A stretch of DNA of 64,000 bases from Legionella sp. PATHC032. GTDB lineage: Bacteria > Pseudomonadota > Gammaproteobacteria > Legionellales > Legionellaceae. How positions within the stretch are numbered: the first letter of the stretch is position 1; every line of letters begins with the position of its first letter. The stretch lies in NCBI RefSeq assembly GCF_026191185.1, contig NZ_JAPHOV010000001.1, positions 801,001-865,000 of the forward strand, written 5' to 3'. A model generated the notes under the pieces. That model saw only the letters and a list, made by a program, of their open reading frames with translations, did no database searches and was not told where the DNA came from. Positions 29,838 to 37,800 of this stretch are shown piece after piece. A program made the translations under genes and the position numbers.

Positions 29838-30475
29838 GTTCAGTTTCAATTGTAGATTATGGCATTGGTAATTTATTAAGCGTAGCAAGAGCGTTTTATT
29901 ATTTTGATGCTCAAGTAAGTTTTGTTAATACTCCAGAAGAAATTATACGCGCTGATCGTCTAGTTTTACCAGGAGTAGGTGCTTTTCAAGATGGGATGAA
30001 GGGATTAACTGAACTGGATTTTATAGAACCCATAAAGCAATTCGCACATAGTGGTAAACCTTTTCTTGGAATATGTCTTGGAATGCAGATGATGTTGACT
30101 AAAAGCATGGAGTTTGGTGAACATGATGGACTTGATTTAATAGCAGGGGAAGTAGTGAGTATTCCAGTGCATGGAACTGATGGCCAACGACATAAAATCC
30201 CTCATATCGGATGGAATAAATTGATTCCAACTCCTTCTTGTGAAGATTGGTCTGGCACGATATTAAAAAATGTCCCTGTCAATTCATCGGTATATTTTGT
30301 GCATTCTTATATGGCTGTACCAAGTGACCCTACCAAGCGATTAGCTGATACTGTATATGATGGCCAGGCGATCAGTGCTGTGATAAAGGATGAAAATATT
30401 TACGGTTGCCAGTTCCACCCTGAAAAAAGCGGGGAAGTAGGGTTGGAAATTATCAAGCAGTTTTTACAAATTTAG
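29834..30475 (+). CDS. hisH: HisH-like glutamine amidotransferase subunit for sugar amidation
   Basis: A 213-residue class I glutaminase. The catalytic Cys is in GKPFLGICLGMQMM, and the His-Glu pair is in CQFHPEKSG. It overlaps the HisF-like gene by 4 bases (ATGA). It would release ammonia from glutamine and pass it through the HisF-like barrel to the PP-loop amidotransferase encoded just upstream. The three genes form the same trio as wbpG-hisH2-hisF2 in Pseudomonas O-antigen loci. Confidence 0.9.
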   Translation: MSSVSIVDYGIGNLLSVARAFYYFDAQVSFVNTPEEIIRADRLVLPGVGAFQDGMKGLTELDFIEPIKQFAHSGKPFLGICLGMQMMLTKSMEFGEHDGLDLIAGEVVSIPVHGTDGQRHKIPHIGWNKLIPTPSCEDWSGTILKNVPVNSSVYFVHSYMAVPSDPTKRLADTVYDGQAISAVIKDENIYGCQFHPEKSGEVGLEIIKQFLQI

Positions 30476-30476
30476 G

Positions 30477-31181
30477 ATGCAAGAATTGAGAATTTTAGCA
30501 ATAATACCGGCAAGAGCAGGCTCAAAACGACTCCCCGGAAAAAATATTAAATTGCTTGCAGGAAAGCCGCTGATTGCTCACACCATCGACGCTGCTTTAC
30601 AATCCAATTGTTGTGAGCAAGTTGTTGTTTCTACGGATAGTCAGGAAATAGCAGATATCGCAATTCAACATGGTGCTTCAGTTCCTTGGTTAAGACCAGC
30701 AAATCTGTCAGATGACTCCTCTAATGTAGAGGATGCAGTGATTGATTTGTTAAATAATTATAAAAAAATTAATGTGTATTTTGACAGTGTCCTTTTATTA
30801 CAGCCTACTTCTCCTTTTAGAAAACCGGAAACTATTAGAGAGGCTGTTTTAATGCATAAAGATATTGGTCATAGTGTTGTATCTATCAATAAAGTATATT
30901 TTAAACCTTCCTGGTACAGAACAGTTGATGCTCAAGGTAATTTGTGTTCTCCCAGTGTTTTTAAAACGATTGATATTTCTGAAAGTGAACCAATTTATAA
31001 ATTGAATGGTGCGATTTATATAGCTACTACCAAACAATTAATTACTAACAAATCATTTTACAGTGATCCAACAAAAGCTCTGCTTATGGATAGTCCAATT
31101 GAATCGATCGACATTGATACGCCAATCGATTGGGCTTTAACAGAAAAATTAATGGAATTAAACCAAGAGGCTCTAGTATGA
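30477..31181 (+). CDS. neuA: CMP-nonulosonate cytidylyltransferase (legionaminate/neuraminate type)
   Basis: A 234-residue nucleotidyltransferase with N-terminal signature IPARAGSKRLPGKNIKLLAG, QPTSPFRKPETI, and SIDIDTPIDW near the end, all typical of NeuA/LegF. It activates the nine-carbon acid by joining it to CMP. It begins one base after the HisH-like stop and overlaps the next gene by 4 bases. In the Legionella LPS context the sugar is expected to be a legionaminic acid derivative. Confidence 0.93.
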   Translation: MQELRILAIIPARAGSKRLPGKNIKLLAGKPLIAHTIDAALQSNCCEQVVVSTDSQEIADIAIQHGASVPWLRPANLSDDSSNVEDAVIDLLNNYKKINVYFDSVLLLQPTSPFRKPETIREAVLMHKDIGHSVVSINKVYFKPSWYRTVDAQGNLCSPSVFKTIDISESEPIYKLNGAIYIATTKQLITNKSFYSDPTKALLMDSPIESIDIDTPIDWALTEKLMELNQEALV

Positions 31182-32200
31182 CTTGTTTTATTATTGCTGA
31201 AGCAGGAGTAAACCATAATGGTGATCTTCAACTGGCCAAAGAATTAATTTATGCGGCCAAAGAGTCAGGAGCTGATGCAGTAAAGTTTCAGACTTTCAAA
31301 GCAGACACTCTGGTGAATAAAACAGTTGAAAAAGCGGAATACCAAAAAAATAATGCACCAGAATCGACCACCCAGTATGAGATGCTCAAGGCACTGGAAC
31401 TTTCAGAAGAGGATCATCATGTATTAAGTGAATTAGCCAATTCACTCGGCATTGAATTTATGTCAACTGGTTTTGATGAACACAGCATCGATTTTCTTAT
31501 TTCCTTAGGGGTAAAACGATTAAAAATTCCATCTGGCGAAATTACTAATGTTCCTTATTTACAGCATTGCGCCAGTAAGAAATTACCCTTAATCATTTCA
31601 ACAGGAATGTGTGATTTGCAAGAAGTAAGAGTGGCCATAGACACAGTAAAACCATATTATGGAAACTCTTTATCAGATTATCTTGTTTTATTGCATTGTA
31701 CCTCTAATTATCCCGCAGCTTATCAGGACGTGAACTTGAAAGCCATGCAGACATTAGCTAACGAATTTCAATTGCCTGTAGGCTATTCCGATCATACTTT
31801 GGGTATTTTGGTGCCAACAATAGCAGTTGGTATGGGTGCTTGTGTGATCGAAAAACACTTTACAATGGATAAATCTCTCCCAGGACCAGATCATCTTGCT
31901 TCCATGAACCCAGAGGAAATGAAGAATTTAGTCCAATCCATCAGAGATACTGAAACTGTTTTGGGAAATGGTGAAAAAAAACCATCGGATAATGAGCTAC
32001 CGATAAGAGCTTTGGTGAGAAGAAGTGTCACTTTAAAGCGTGATTTGACTAAAGGTTCTCAAATCAGCAACGAAGACTTGATCCTGCTAAGACCTGGAAC
32101 TGGAATAGCACCGTCGGAAATATCAAAAATTGTAGGCGCTCGATTAAGTATGAATTTGTCTGCGGGTACTACTTTATTATGGGAACATATTGAAGCGTAA
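31178..32200 (+). CDS. neuB: Nonulosonate synthase (NeuB/LegI-like)
   Basis: A 340-residue enzyme that condenses a six-carbon amino sugar with phosphoenolpyruvate to the nine-carbon acid. An N-terminal TIM barrel has EAGVNHNGDLQLAKELI, GADAVKFQTFKADTLV, the STGMCDLQEV loop and EKHFTMDKSLPGPDH. A C-terminal SAF/antifreeze-like domain starts near residue 280 (VRRSVTLKRDLTKGSQI). The start at 31178 (MTCFIIAEAG) overlaps the neuA stop; the 16 codons upstream are unlikely to be translated. A second synthase lies at 57560-58609. Confidence 0.95.
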   Translation: MTCFIIAEAGVNHNGDLQLAKELIYAAKESGADAVKFQTFKADTLVNKTVEKAEYQKNNAPESTTQYEMLKALELSEEDHHVLSELANSLGIEFMSTGFDEHSIDFLISLGVKRLKIPSGEITNVPYLQHCASKKLPLIISTGMCDLQEVRVAIDTVKPYYGNSLSDYLVLLHCTSNYPAAYQDVNLKAMQTLANEFQLPVGYSDHTLGILVPTIAVGMGACVIEKHFTMDKSLPGPDHLASMNPEEMKNLVQSIRDTETVLGNGEKKPSDNELPIRALVRRSVTLKRDLTKGSQISNEDLILLRPGTGIAPSEISKIVGARLSMNLSAGTTLLWEHIEA

Positions 32201-33333
32201 TGGCCAGAAAAATAATTTATGTTACAGGTACTCGTGCTGATTATGGACTGATGCGAGAAGTATTAAAAAAATTGCACCAATCAGAAGACATTGATTTATC
32301 CATTTGTGTCACTGGCATGCATCTTGATGCTTTGTATGGAAATACAATTAACGAAATTAAGGCAGATCAGTTCTCAATATGCGGCATTATTCCAGTCGAT
32401 CTTGCCAATACCCAACATGGTTCTATGGCAAAAGCTATTGGTCATGAGCTTTTGGGATTCACGGAGGTATTTGAACGTGAAAATCCTGATGTCGTTTTAT
32501 TGCTGGGAGATAGGGGTGAAATGTTAGCTGCAGCCATAGCTGCGGTGCATTTAAATATCCATGTTGTGCATCTGCATGGAGGAGAGCGCTCTGGAACCGT
32601 TGATGAAATGGTAAGGCATGCCATTTCGAAATTATCACATTATCATTTTGTTGCGACAGAGGCATCTAGACAACGCTTGATTAGAATGGGTGAGAAAGAG
32701 GAAACCATTTTTCAAGTTGGTGCTCCGGGTTTGGATGAAATCATGCAGTATAAAACATCTGCACGTGATGTGTTTAATCAGCGTTATGAGCTTTCTCCTG
32801 ATAAAAAAACCTGCTTATTAATCTATCACCCAGTTGTTCAAGAAGTTGGCTCGATTAAAATCCAATTTCAAAGTGTGGTTCAGGCAGCACTTGCGGCTAA
32901 TTTACAGATTATTTGCCTTGAGCCGAATTCCGATACAGGTGGCCATTTCATTAGAGAAGTGATTCAGGAATATATTCATCATTCTGATGTTAGAATTATC
33001 AAACACTTACATCGCCCGGAATTTATTGATTGTCTTGCAAATTGTGATGTGATGCTGGGAAATTCCAGTAGTGGGATAATAGAGGCAGCTTCATTTAACC
33101 TGATCGTAGTTAATGTTGGAAGCAGGCAAAATTTAAGAGAGCGAAGCGATAATGTCATTGATGTTGGTATCACTTATGATGCTATTTTGGCCGGCCTAAG
33201 AGAGGCACTAAGCAAACCCAAAATGAAATACTCGAATTGTTATGGGGATGGAAAAACAAGTGAAAGATGTTATCAATTGTTAAAAGCTATCCCTTTGCAT
33301 TCACAAATATTGAATAAATGCAATGCATACTAA
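32200..33333 (+). CDS. neuC: Hydrolysing UDP-sugar 2-epimerase (NeuC/LegG-like)
   Basis: A 377-residue GT-B-fold enzyme that splits the nucleotide from a diacetamido sugar while inverting C2, giving the NeuB substrate. Family features include YVTGTRADYGLMREVLKKL at the N-terminus, LGDRGEMLAAAIAA, HLHGGERSGTVDEMVRHA, and GNSSSGIIEAASF. It overlaps neuB by one base and neuD by 11. The order neuA-neuB-neuC is the common one. Confidence 0.95.
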   Translation: MARKIIYVTGTRADYGLMREVLKKLHQSEDIDLSICVTGMHLDALYGNTINEIKADQFSICGIIPVDLANTQHGSMAKAIGHELLGFTEVFERENPDVVLLLGDRGEMLAAAIAAVHLNIHVVHLHGGERSGTVDEMVRHAISKLSHYHFVATEASRQRLIRMGEKEETIFQVGAPGLDEIMQYKTSARDVFNQRYELSPDKKTCLLIYHPVVQEVGSIKIQFQSVVQAALAANLQIICLEPNSDTGGHFIREVIQEYIHHSDVRIIKHLHRPEFIDCLANCDVMLGNSSSGIIEAASFNLIVVNVGSRQNLRERSDNVIDVGITYDAILAGLREALSKPKMKYSNCYGDGKTSERCYQLLKAIPLHSQILNKCNAY

Positions 33334-33931
33334 ATTGAAAATAATAGGATGTGGTGGGCATTGTAAAGTGGTGATTGATGCCTTATCACTGACTCAGCAC
33401 TCTTTGCAAGTTTCACTTTGCGATAGTAATAAGAGTTTGCTGGGTCAAGAAGTGTGTGGAATATTGGTTGATTCGACGATGGATGATTTAGCTGACTATG
33501 TTGGCTATGCGCACGTCAGCATTGGAAATAATCAGGTCAGAAAGAATGTTATAGATTTGATGAATTCCAAAGCAAACTTGTTTACAATTACTCACCCGGC
33601 TGCCATTATTGCAAAATCAGCGAGCGTAGGTGTTGGCTCTTTTATCGCAGCACAGGCAATACTGGGACCTGATTGTGAGGTGGGGGAAGGATGTATCATC
33701 AATCACAGCGCTGTTGTGGATCATGAAGTGAGAGTTGGTTCGTATTCGCATATTGCGCCTAATAGCACCTTAGGTGGGCGAGTCAGGATTGGTGAGCGAG
33801 TTCTGATTGGAGCAGGAGCTGTTGTTTTGCCTGGTGTGGCTATTGGCGATGGGGCAACAATTGGGGCTGGCTCAGTCGTTGTGAAGGATGTAAAAGAAAA
33901 TGCTGTTGTGAAAGGTGTACCTGCAGTCTAA
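33323..33931 (+). CDS. neuD: Hexapeptide-repeat N-acyltransferase (NeuD/LegH/PglD-like)
   Basis: A 202-residue acetyltransferase with an N-terminal nucleotide-sugar-binding Rossmann part (IIGCGGHCKVVIDAL) and a left-handed beta-helix of hexapeptide repeats (about residues 95-200). Its likely catalytic His is in INHSAVVDHEVRVG. It would acetylate the 4-amino group of the trideoxy sugar, the step after the LegC aminotransferase encoded next. Confidence 0.9.
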   Translation: MHTKLKIIGCGGHCKVVIDALSLTQHSLQVSLCDSNKSLLGQEVCGILVDSTMDDLADYVGYAHVSIGNNQVRKNVIDLMNSKANLFTITHPAAIIAKSASVGVGSFIAAQAILGPDCEVGEGCIINHSAVVDHEVRVGSYSHIAPNSTLGGRVRIGERVLIGAGAVVLPGVAIGDGATIGAGSVVVKDVKENAVVKGVPAV

Positions 33932-33941
33932 AAGGAATAAA

Positions 33942-35441
33942 ATGATTACTATCAAAGAGCTATATATACAAAAACAAGAAAATCTGAAAACTGCCTTGAG
34001 TAAGCTGGATGCTACAGCTCAAGGTGTGTTATTTCTGGTAGATAGTGATGAACGTTTAATAAGGACGGTTACTGATGGCGACATTCGAAGATTGTTATTG
34101 AAAGGATTCGCATTAGATTCCACTTTAGAGGAGTTATCAGAGCATTCATCAAAAGCTTTACCTGTATCTGCTACTGTTCAGGATGCCTACCATTTAATGC
34201 AGGAATATGAATTAGATCATATTCCGGTTATCGATGAGAGTAATCGCCCAATACGTTTGATCCACCGGAGAGAACTTTCTTCCAATATCCTGCTGTCCTC
34301 ACCTCATATTGGTGAGCATGAGCAGCAATATGTGCAAGAAGCTTTCGCGACTAACTGGGTAGCTCCTTTAGGCCCCAATGTGGATTCTTTTGAAAAAGAA
34401 GTAGCCGAATACATTAATACAAAATCAGCTGTGGCTTTAAGCTCAGGAACAGCGGCTATTCATCTGGCACTCGTATTACTCGATGTGAAACCAGGGGATA
34501 TTGTCTTCGCATCCAGTTTTACTTTTGTAGCGACAGTGAATCCTATTTTGTACCAAGGTGCGACCCCGGTATTTATTGATTCTGATTTGGACACCTGGAA
34601 TATGTCCCCAGTTGCTCTTGAGCGGGCATTAAGAGAAAGTAAAGCAAAAAATCAAATGCCGAAAGCAGTGATCATTGTTAATTTATATGGACAAAGTGCC
34701 AATTATGATGCTTTATGCCAATTATGTAATGAATACAATGTGCCAATTATAGAAGATGCGGCGGAGTCTTTGGGGGCTACTTATAACAACAAGTACAGTG
34801 GGACTTTCGGCAAGTTAGGTGTGTTTTCATTTAATGGCAATAAAATCATTACCACTTCTGGTGGTGGCATGTTGGTGTCTGAAGACGAGAATCTGATACA
34901 AAGAGCAAGATTTTTATCAACTCAGGCTCGTGAGCCAGTGCCTCATTATGAGCATACTGTGGTTGGGTATAATTATAGAATGAGTAATGTGCTTGCTGGC
35001 ATAGGCAGAGGGCAGCTGAAAGTATTGGAAAAACGGGTTAAGGCAAGGCGAGCTATTTTTGATCGATATAAGCAAGCCTTGGAATCTTACTCATTTGTTG
35101 ACATGATGCCAGAGATAAACAATGGATACAGTACTCGTTGGTTATCGACATTAGTTATTAAACCAACGCCATACATGATAAGACCGGAAGAAGTCATAGA
35201 GCAATTAAAGCCGTTTAAAATCGAAGCAAGAAGAACCTGGAAACCAATGCATAAACAGCCTTTATTTGCAGGCTGTAAATACTACCCTCATGATGAGCAA
35301 TTCAGCGTTTCAGATTACTTGTTTGATCATGGCATTTGTCTTCCTTCCGGGTCAAATTTAACTCCCAGAGATATTGATAGAGTCATTCATTGTTTGAATG
35401 ATATTTTCAAATCTAAACAAAATGTTATAGAGGTTGTATAA
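33942..35441 (+). CDS. CBS-domain/DegT-family aminotransferase fusion (LegC-like)
   Basis: A 499-residue protein. Residues 1-120 form a pair of CBS motifs (VDSDERLIRTVTDGDIRRLL and IPVIDESNRPIRLIHRREL). Residues 130-490 are a DegT/DnrJ/EryC1 sugar aminotransferase with PLP lysine in SFNGNKIITTSGGGM (about residue 304), ALSSGTAAIHLAL and EDAAESLGATYNN. I place the start at 33942 after AAAGGAAT. It would install the 4-amino group in the legionaminate precursor. A fused CBS pair is an uncommon addition and suggests control by adenylate nucleotides. Confidence 0.88.
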   Translation: MITIKELYIQKQENLKTALSKLDATAQGVLFLVDSDERLIRTVTDGDIRRLLLKGFALDSTLEELSEHSSKALPVSATVQDAYHLMQEYELDHIPVIDESNRPIRLIHRRELSSNILLSSPHIGEHEQQYVQEAFATNWVAPLGPNVDSFEKEVAEYINTKSAVALSSGTAAIHLALVLLDVKPGDIVFASSFTFVATVNPILYQGATPVFIDSDLDTWNMSPVALERALRESKAKNQMPKAVIIVNLYGQSANYDALCQLCNEYNVPIIEDAAESLGATYNNKYSGTFGKLGVFSFNGNKIITTSGGGMLVSEDENLIQRARFLSTQAREPVPHYEHTVVGYNYRMSNVLAGIGRGQLKVLEKRVKARRAIFDRYKQALESYSFVDMMPEINNGYSTRWLSTLVIKPTPYMIRPEEVIEQLKPFKIEARRTWKPMHKQPLFAGCKYYPHDEQFSVSDYLFDHGICLPSGSNLTPRDIDRVIHCLNDIFKSKQNVIEVV

Positions 35442-35446
35442 CTATC

Positions 35447-36283
35447 ATGAATGAAAATAAGGTATTAAAGGAAACGGTTATTAAAGCAGGGGATATCCAA
35501 CCTCTGAAAACTTATTTGAAAGATTTATGGCAATACAGGATGTTACTATGGGTTTTCACAGCAAGAGATATTAAAGTCAGATACTCTCAAACACTTTTAG
35601 GTTTTGGTTGGATAATTTTATCACCATTAATCACCGTTGGTGTGTTTACGTTTGTATTCGGATTTATGATAAAAATTCCCACGGATGGGTTACCCTACCT
35701 CTTATTTTATTTAGTAGCTATTATTCCCTGGTATGCCTTTATGGCAATGATCAATTTAACTATGGGGTCGGTAGAGGGTAATTCCGGATTAGTGTGCAAA
35801 ATTTATTTTCCGAGGCTGTTATTGGGAGGAACCTATACTTTGTCTGCGGGGGTTGATTATCTTGTTGGATTTGGTTTAATAATAATTTGTGCCATGATTT
35901 ATAACCAACTTAATTATCACTTATTCATACTATTCCCACTTCTATTTGTTATCCAAGCGATGTTTGCAATGGGTTTAGGCTTGATGTTGGCTCCTTTCAG
36001 TACTCGATATCGTGATTTGAAATTGTTTGTACCTTTAGCCCTTCAGTTTTATTATTTTGCGAATCCAATATTATATCCAATATCAGCGAGCCCATCCTGG
36101 TTACGTCTTTGGTATGAATTTAATCCTATGAGTATGGTTATTTGTGCTTATAGAGATGCCTTGAAAGGGGGGTGGCCAAACCCTGAGCAATTTGTATTTG
36201 GTTTCTCAGCTGCGATTATAGTATTTATACTTGGGTTTAACACTTTTCGTAAACATGAACAATCATTAGTAGACGCATTATGA
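35447..36283 (+). CDS. wzm: O-antigen ABC exporter, membrane subunit
   Basis: A 278-residue integral membrane protein of the ABC-2 polysaccharide exporter family with about six helices. The conserved cytoplasmic N-terminal element LWQYRMLLWVFTARDIKVRYSQ (first 20: LWQYRMLLWVFTARDIKVRY) is visible, as are IIPWYAFMAMI and YYFANPILYPIS. It moves lipid-linked O-chain across the inner membrane with the ATPase encoded next. Their coding regions overlap by 4 bases. No Wzx or Wzy is seen in the window, so export is by this route. Confidence 0.95.
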   Translation: MNENKVLKETVIKAGDIQPLKTYLKDLWQYRMLLWVFTARDIKVRYSQTLLGFGWIILSPLITVGVFTFVFGFMIKIPTDGLPYLLFYLVAIIPWYAFMAMINLTMGSVEGNSGLVCKIYFPRLLLGGTYTLSAGVDYLVGFGLIIICAMIYNQLNYHLFILFPLLFVIQAMFAMGLGLMLAPFSTRYRDLKLFVPLALQFYYFANPILYPISASPSWLRLWYEFNPMSMVICAYRDALKGGWPNPEQFVFGFSAAIIVFILGFNTFRKHEQSLVDAL

Positions 36284-37746
36284 GTTGGATTTTAAGAGTA
36301 GATAATTTAAGTAAAGTTTATAGACTGGGTGCTGGCGCTTCGCAACATGGAACTATATATGAGCAAGTCTCAAAAAAGATTAAAAAGGCTCTGGCGGGAA
36401 AAAAAGGTAAATCGAGTATTGATGAAGAAACGGAACAACAGTCATCTGCCAAAGCAGTTATTTCGGATGAACAAACAATAGGTTTACCCTCAGGACATTT
36501 TTGGGCTTTGAAGGATATCAATTTTCAAATTTCTCCTGGTGAGCGTATAGGATTGATAGGTCAGAATGGCTCTGGTAAGAGTACTTTGTTAAAAATTCTA
36601 TCAAGAATTACTACGCCTACTTATGGTGAGTTTAGATATAAAGGCCATTTGATTAGTTTGCTTGAAGTGGGAACCGGATTTCATCCAGAATTGACTGGAC
36701 GTGAAAACATCTACTTAAATGCGGCCATTAATGGCATGACCAGGCAGCAAATTAATCTTCGTTTTAAGGATATAGTTGAATTTTCAGAATTAGGTAGCCA
36801 GATAGAGACCCCGGTAAAACGTTATTCTTCAGGAATGTATATGCGGCTTGCATTCTCTGTGGCCGCTTTCCTTGAGTCTGAGATATTGCTGATTGATGAA
36901 GTCCTGGCTGTAGGTGACCAGGATTTTCAGAAAAAATGCAAGGAAAAAATGCTGGAAGTGGCTAATGATGGACGGACAGTTATCTTTGTAAGTCATGATA
37001 TGAATGCTGTAGAGTCTATTTGTAAAAAAATTATAAAATTGTCACATGGATCAATTGTTGAATTTAAAGACATCGAAATTAATCAAACTGATAATTCAAG
37101 TTTAGATAAAAGCAAAAATTTGTCCATTGCAAATGAGCAGAAACAATCCACTCCAATCGCATTAGATTTGTCACCTAATCCAAATGAATCGTTGTGTGCA
37201 GAGAGAAATTGGAATAATAATTTAGCTAATGCACCTCAGATAAAAGATACAATCCAAATTTATTCCCTGAAACTGTTGAATCATGATGGGCAAATTTGCG
37301 ATAAATTTACAGTCAATGAAGATATCACTATTCAAATTCAATATGAGATTAAACGAAATAATTCCAGGGTAAATATTAGATTAGATATATCTTCGTTGAG
37401 TGGTGTTAATTTATTTTCGACAATGAATAATTCATTAAATCCTCAACATAAATGCAGGAAAGAAGGATTTTATTCTGAGACGCTTGTTATCCCAAAAGAA
37501 TTCTTAAATGAAGGTCAATTTTTAATTTCACTTGTTATAACAGATTTGGAAAATAATAGACCAGCAATCGTTCGCTCAAATTGTTTATCAATGAAAGTCA
37601 TTGACGATAAACTACCTATTGGTGTAAGAGGAGATTGGTTAGGTTGTTGGCCAGATAGCTTACTAAGACCAAAATTGACTTGGAGCATTAAATCAGAGGA
37701 ATCTTCTTCTGAATTAATTAATCAGGAGTTATTAACAGAAGAATAG
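36280..37746 (+). CDS. wzt: O-antigen ABC exporter, ATP-binding subunit with C-terminal sugar-recognition domain
   Basis: A 488-residue protein. The ATPase half has Walker A GLIGQNGSGKSTLL (about residue 90), the Q-loop/LLEVGTGFHPELTGREN, the signature RYSSGMYMRLAF and Walker B LLIDEVLAVGD. An insertion of about 40 charged residues occurs before the Walker A region. The C-terminal Wzt domain (about 325-475), a beta-sandwich in homologues, recognises chain ends (YSLKLLNHDGQICDKF... TINVDITIQIQYE-like). It determines export specificity with wzm. Confidence 0.95.
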   Translation: MSWILRVDNLSKVYRLGAGASQHGTIYEQVSKKIKKALAGKKGKSSIDEETEQQSSAKAVISDEQTIGLPSGHFWALKDINFQISPGERIGLIGQNGSGKSTLLKILSRITTPTYGEFRYKGHLISLLEVGTGFHPELTGRENIYLNAAINGMTRQQINLRFKDIVEFSELGSQIETPVKRYSSGMYMRLAFSVAAFLESEILLIDEVLAVGDQDFQKKCKEKMLEVANDGRTVIFVSHDMNAVESICKKIIKLSHGSIVEFKDIEINQTDNSSLDKSKNLSIANEQKQSTPIALDLSPNPNESLCAERNWNNNLANAPQIKDTIQIYSLKLLNHDGQICDKFTVNEDITIQIQYEIKRNNSRVNIRLDISSLSGVNLFSTMNNSLNPQHKCRKEGFYSETLVIPKEFLNEGQFLISLVITDLENNRPAIVRSNCLSMKVIDDKLPIGVRGDWLGCWPDSLLRPKLTWSIKSEESSSELINQELLTEE

Positions 37747-37800
37747 TAGTTATTTGAATAGTAGATATCGTTTAAATTTTCAGGATGTAATATACATTGA

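Noticed and set aside
29076-30475. HisF and HisH read as histidine biosynthesis genes.
   Set aside because: They overlap a sugar amidotransferase in an LPS operon, and no other histidine genes are near.
36165-36172. G6 run in wzm as a phase-variable tract.
   Set aside because: Six G is too short to be a hypermutable contingency tract.
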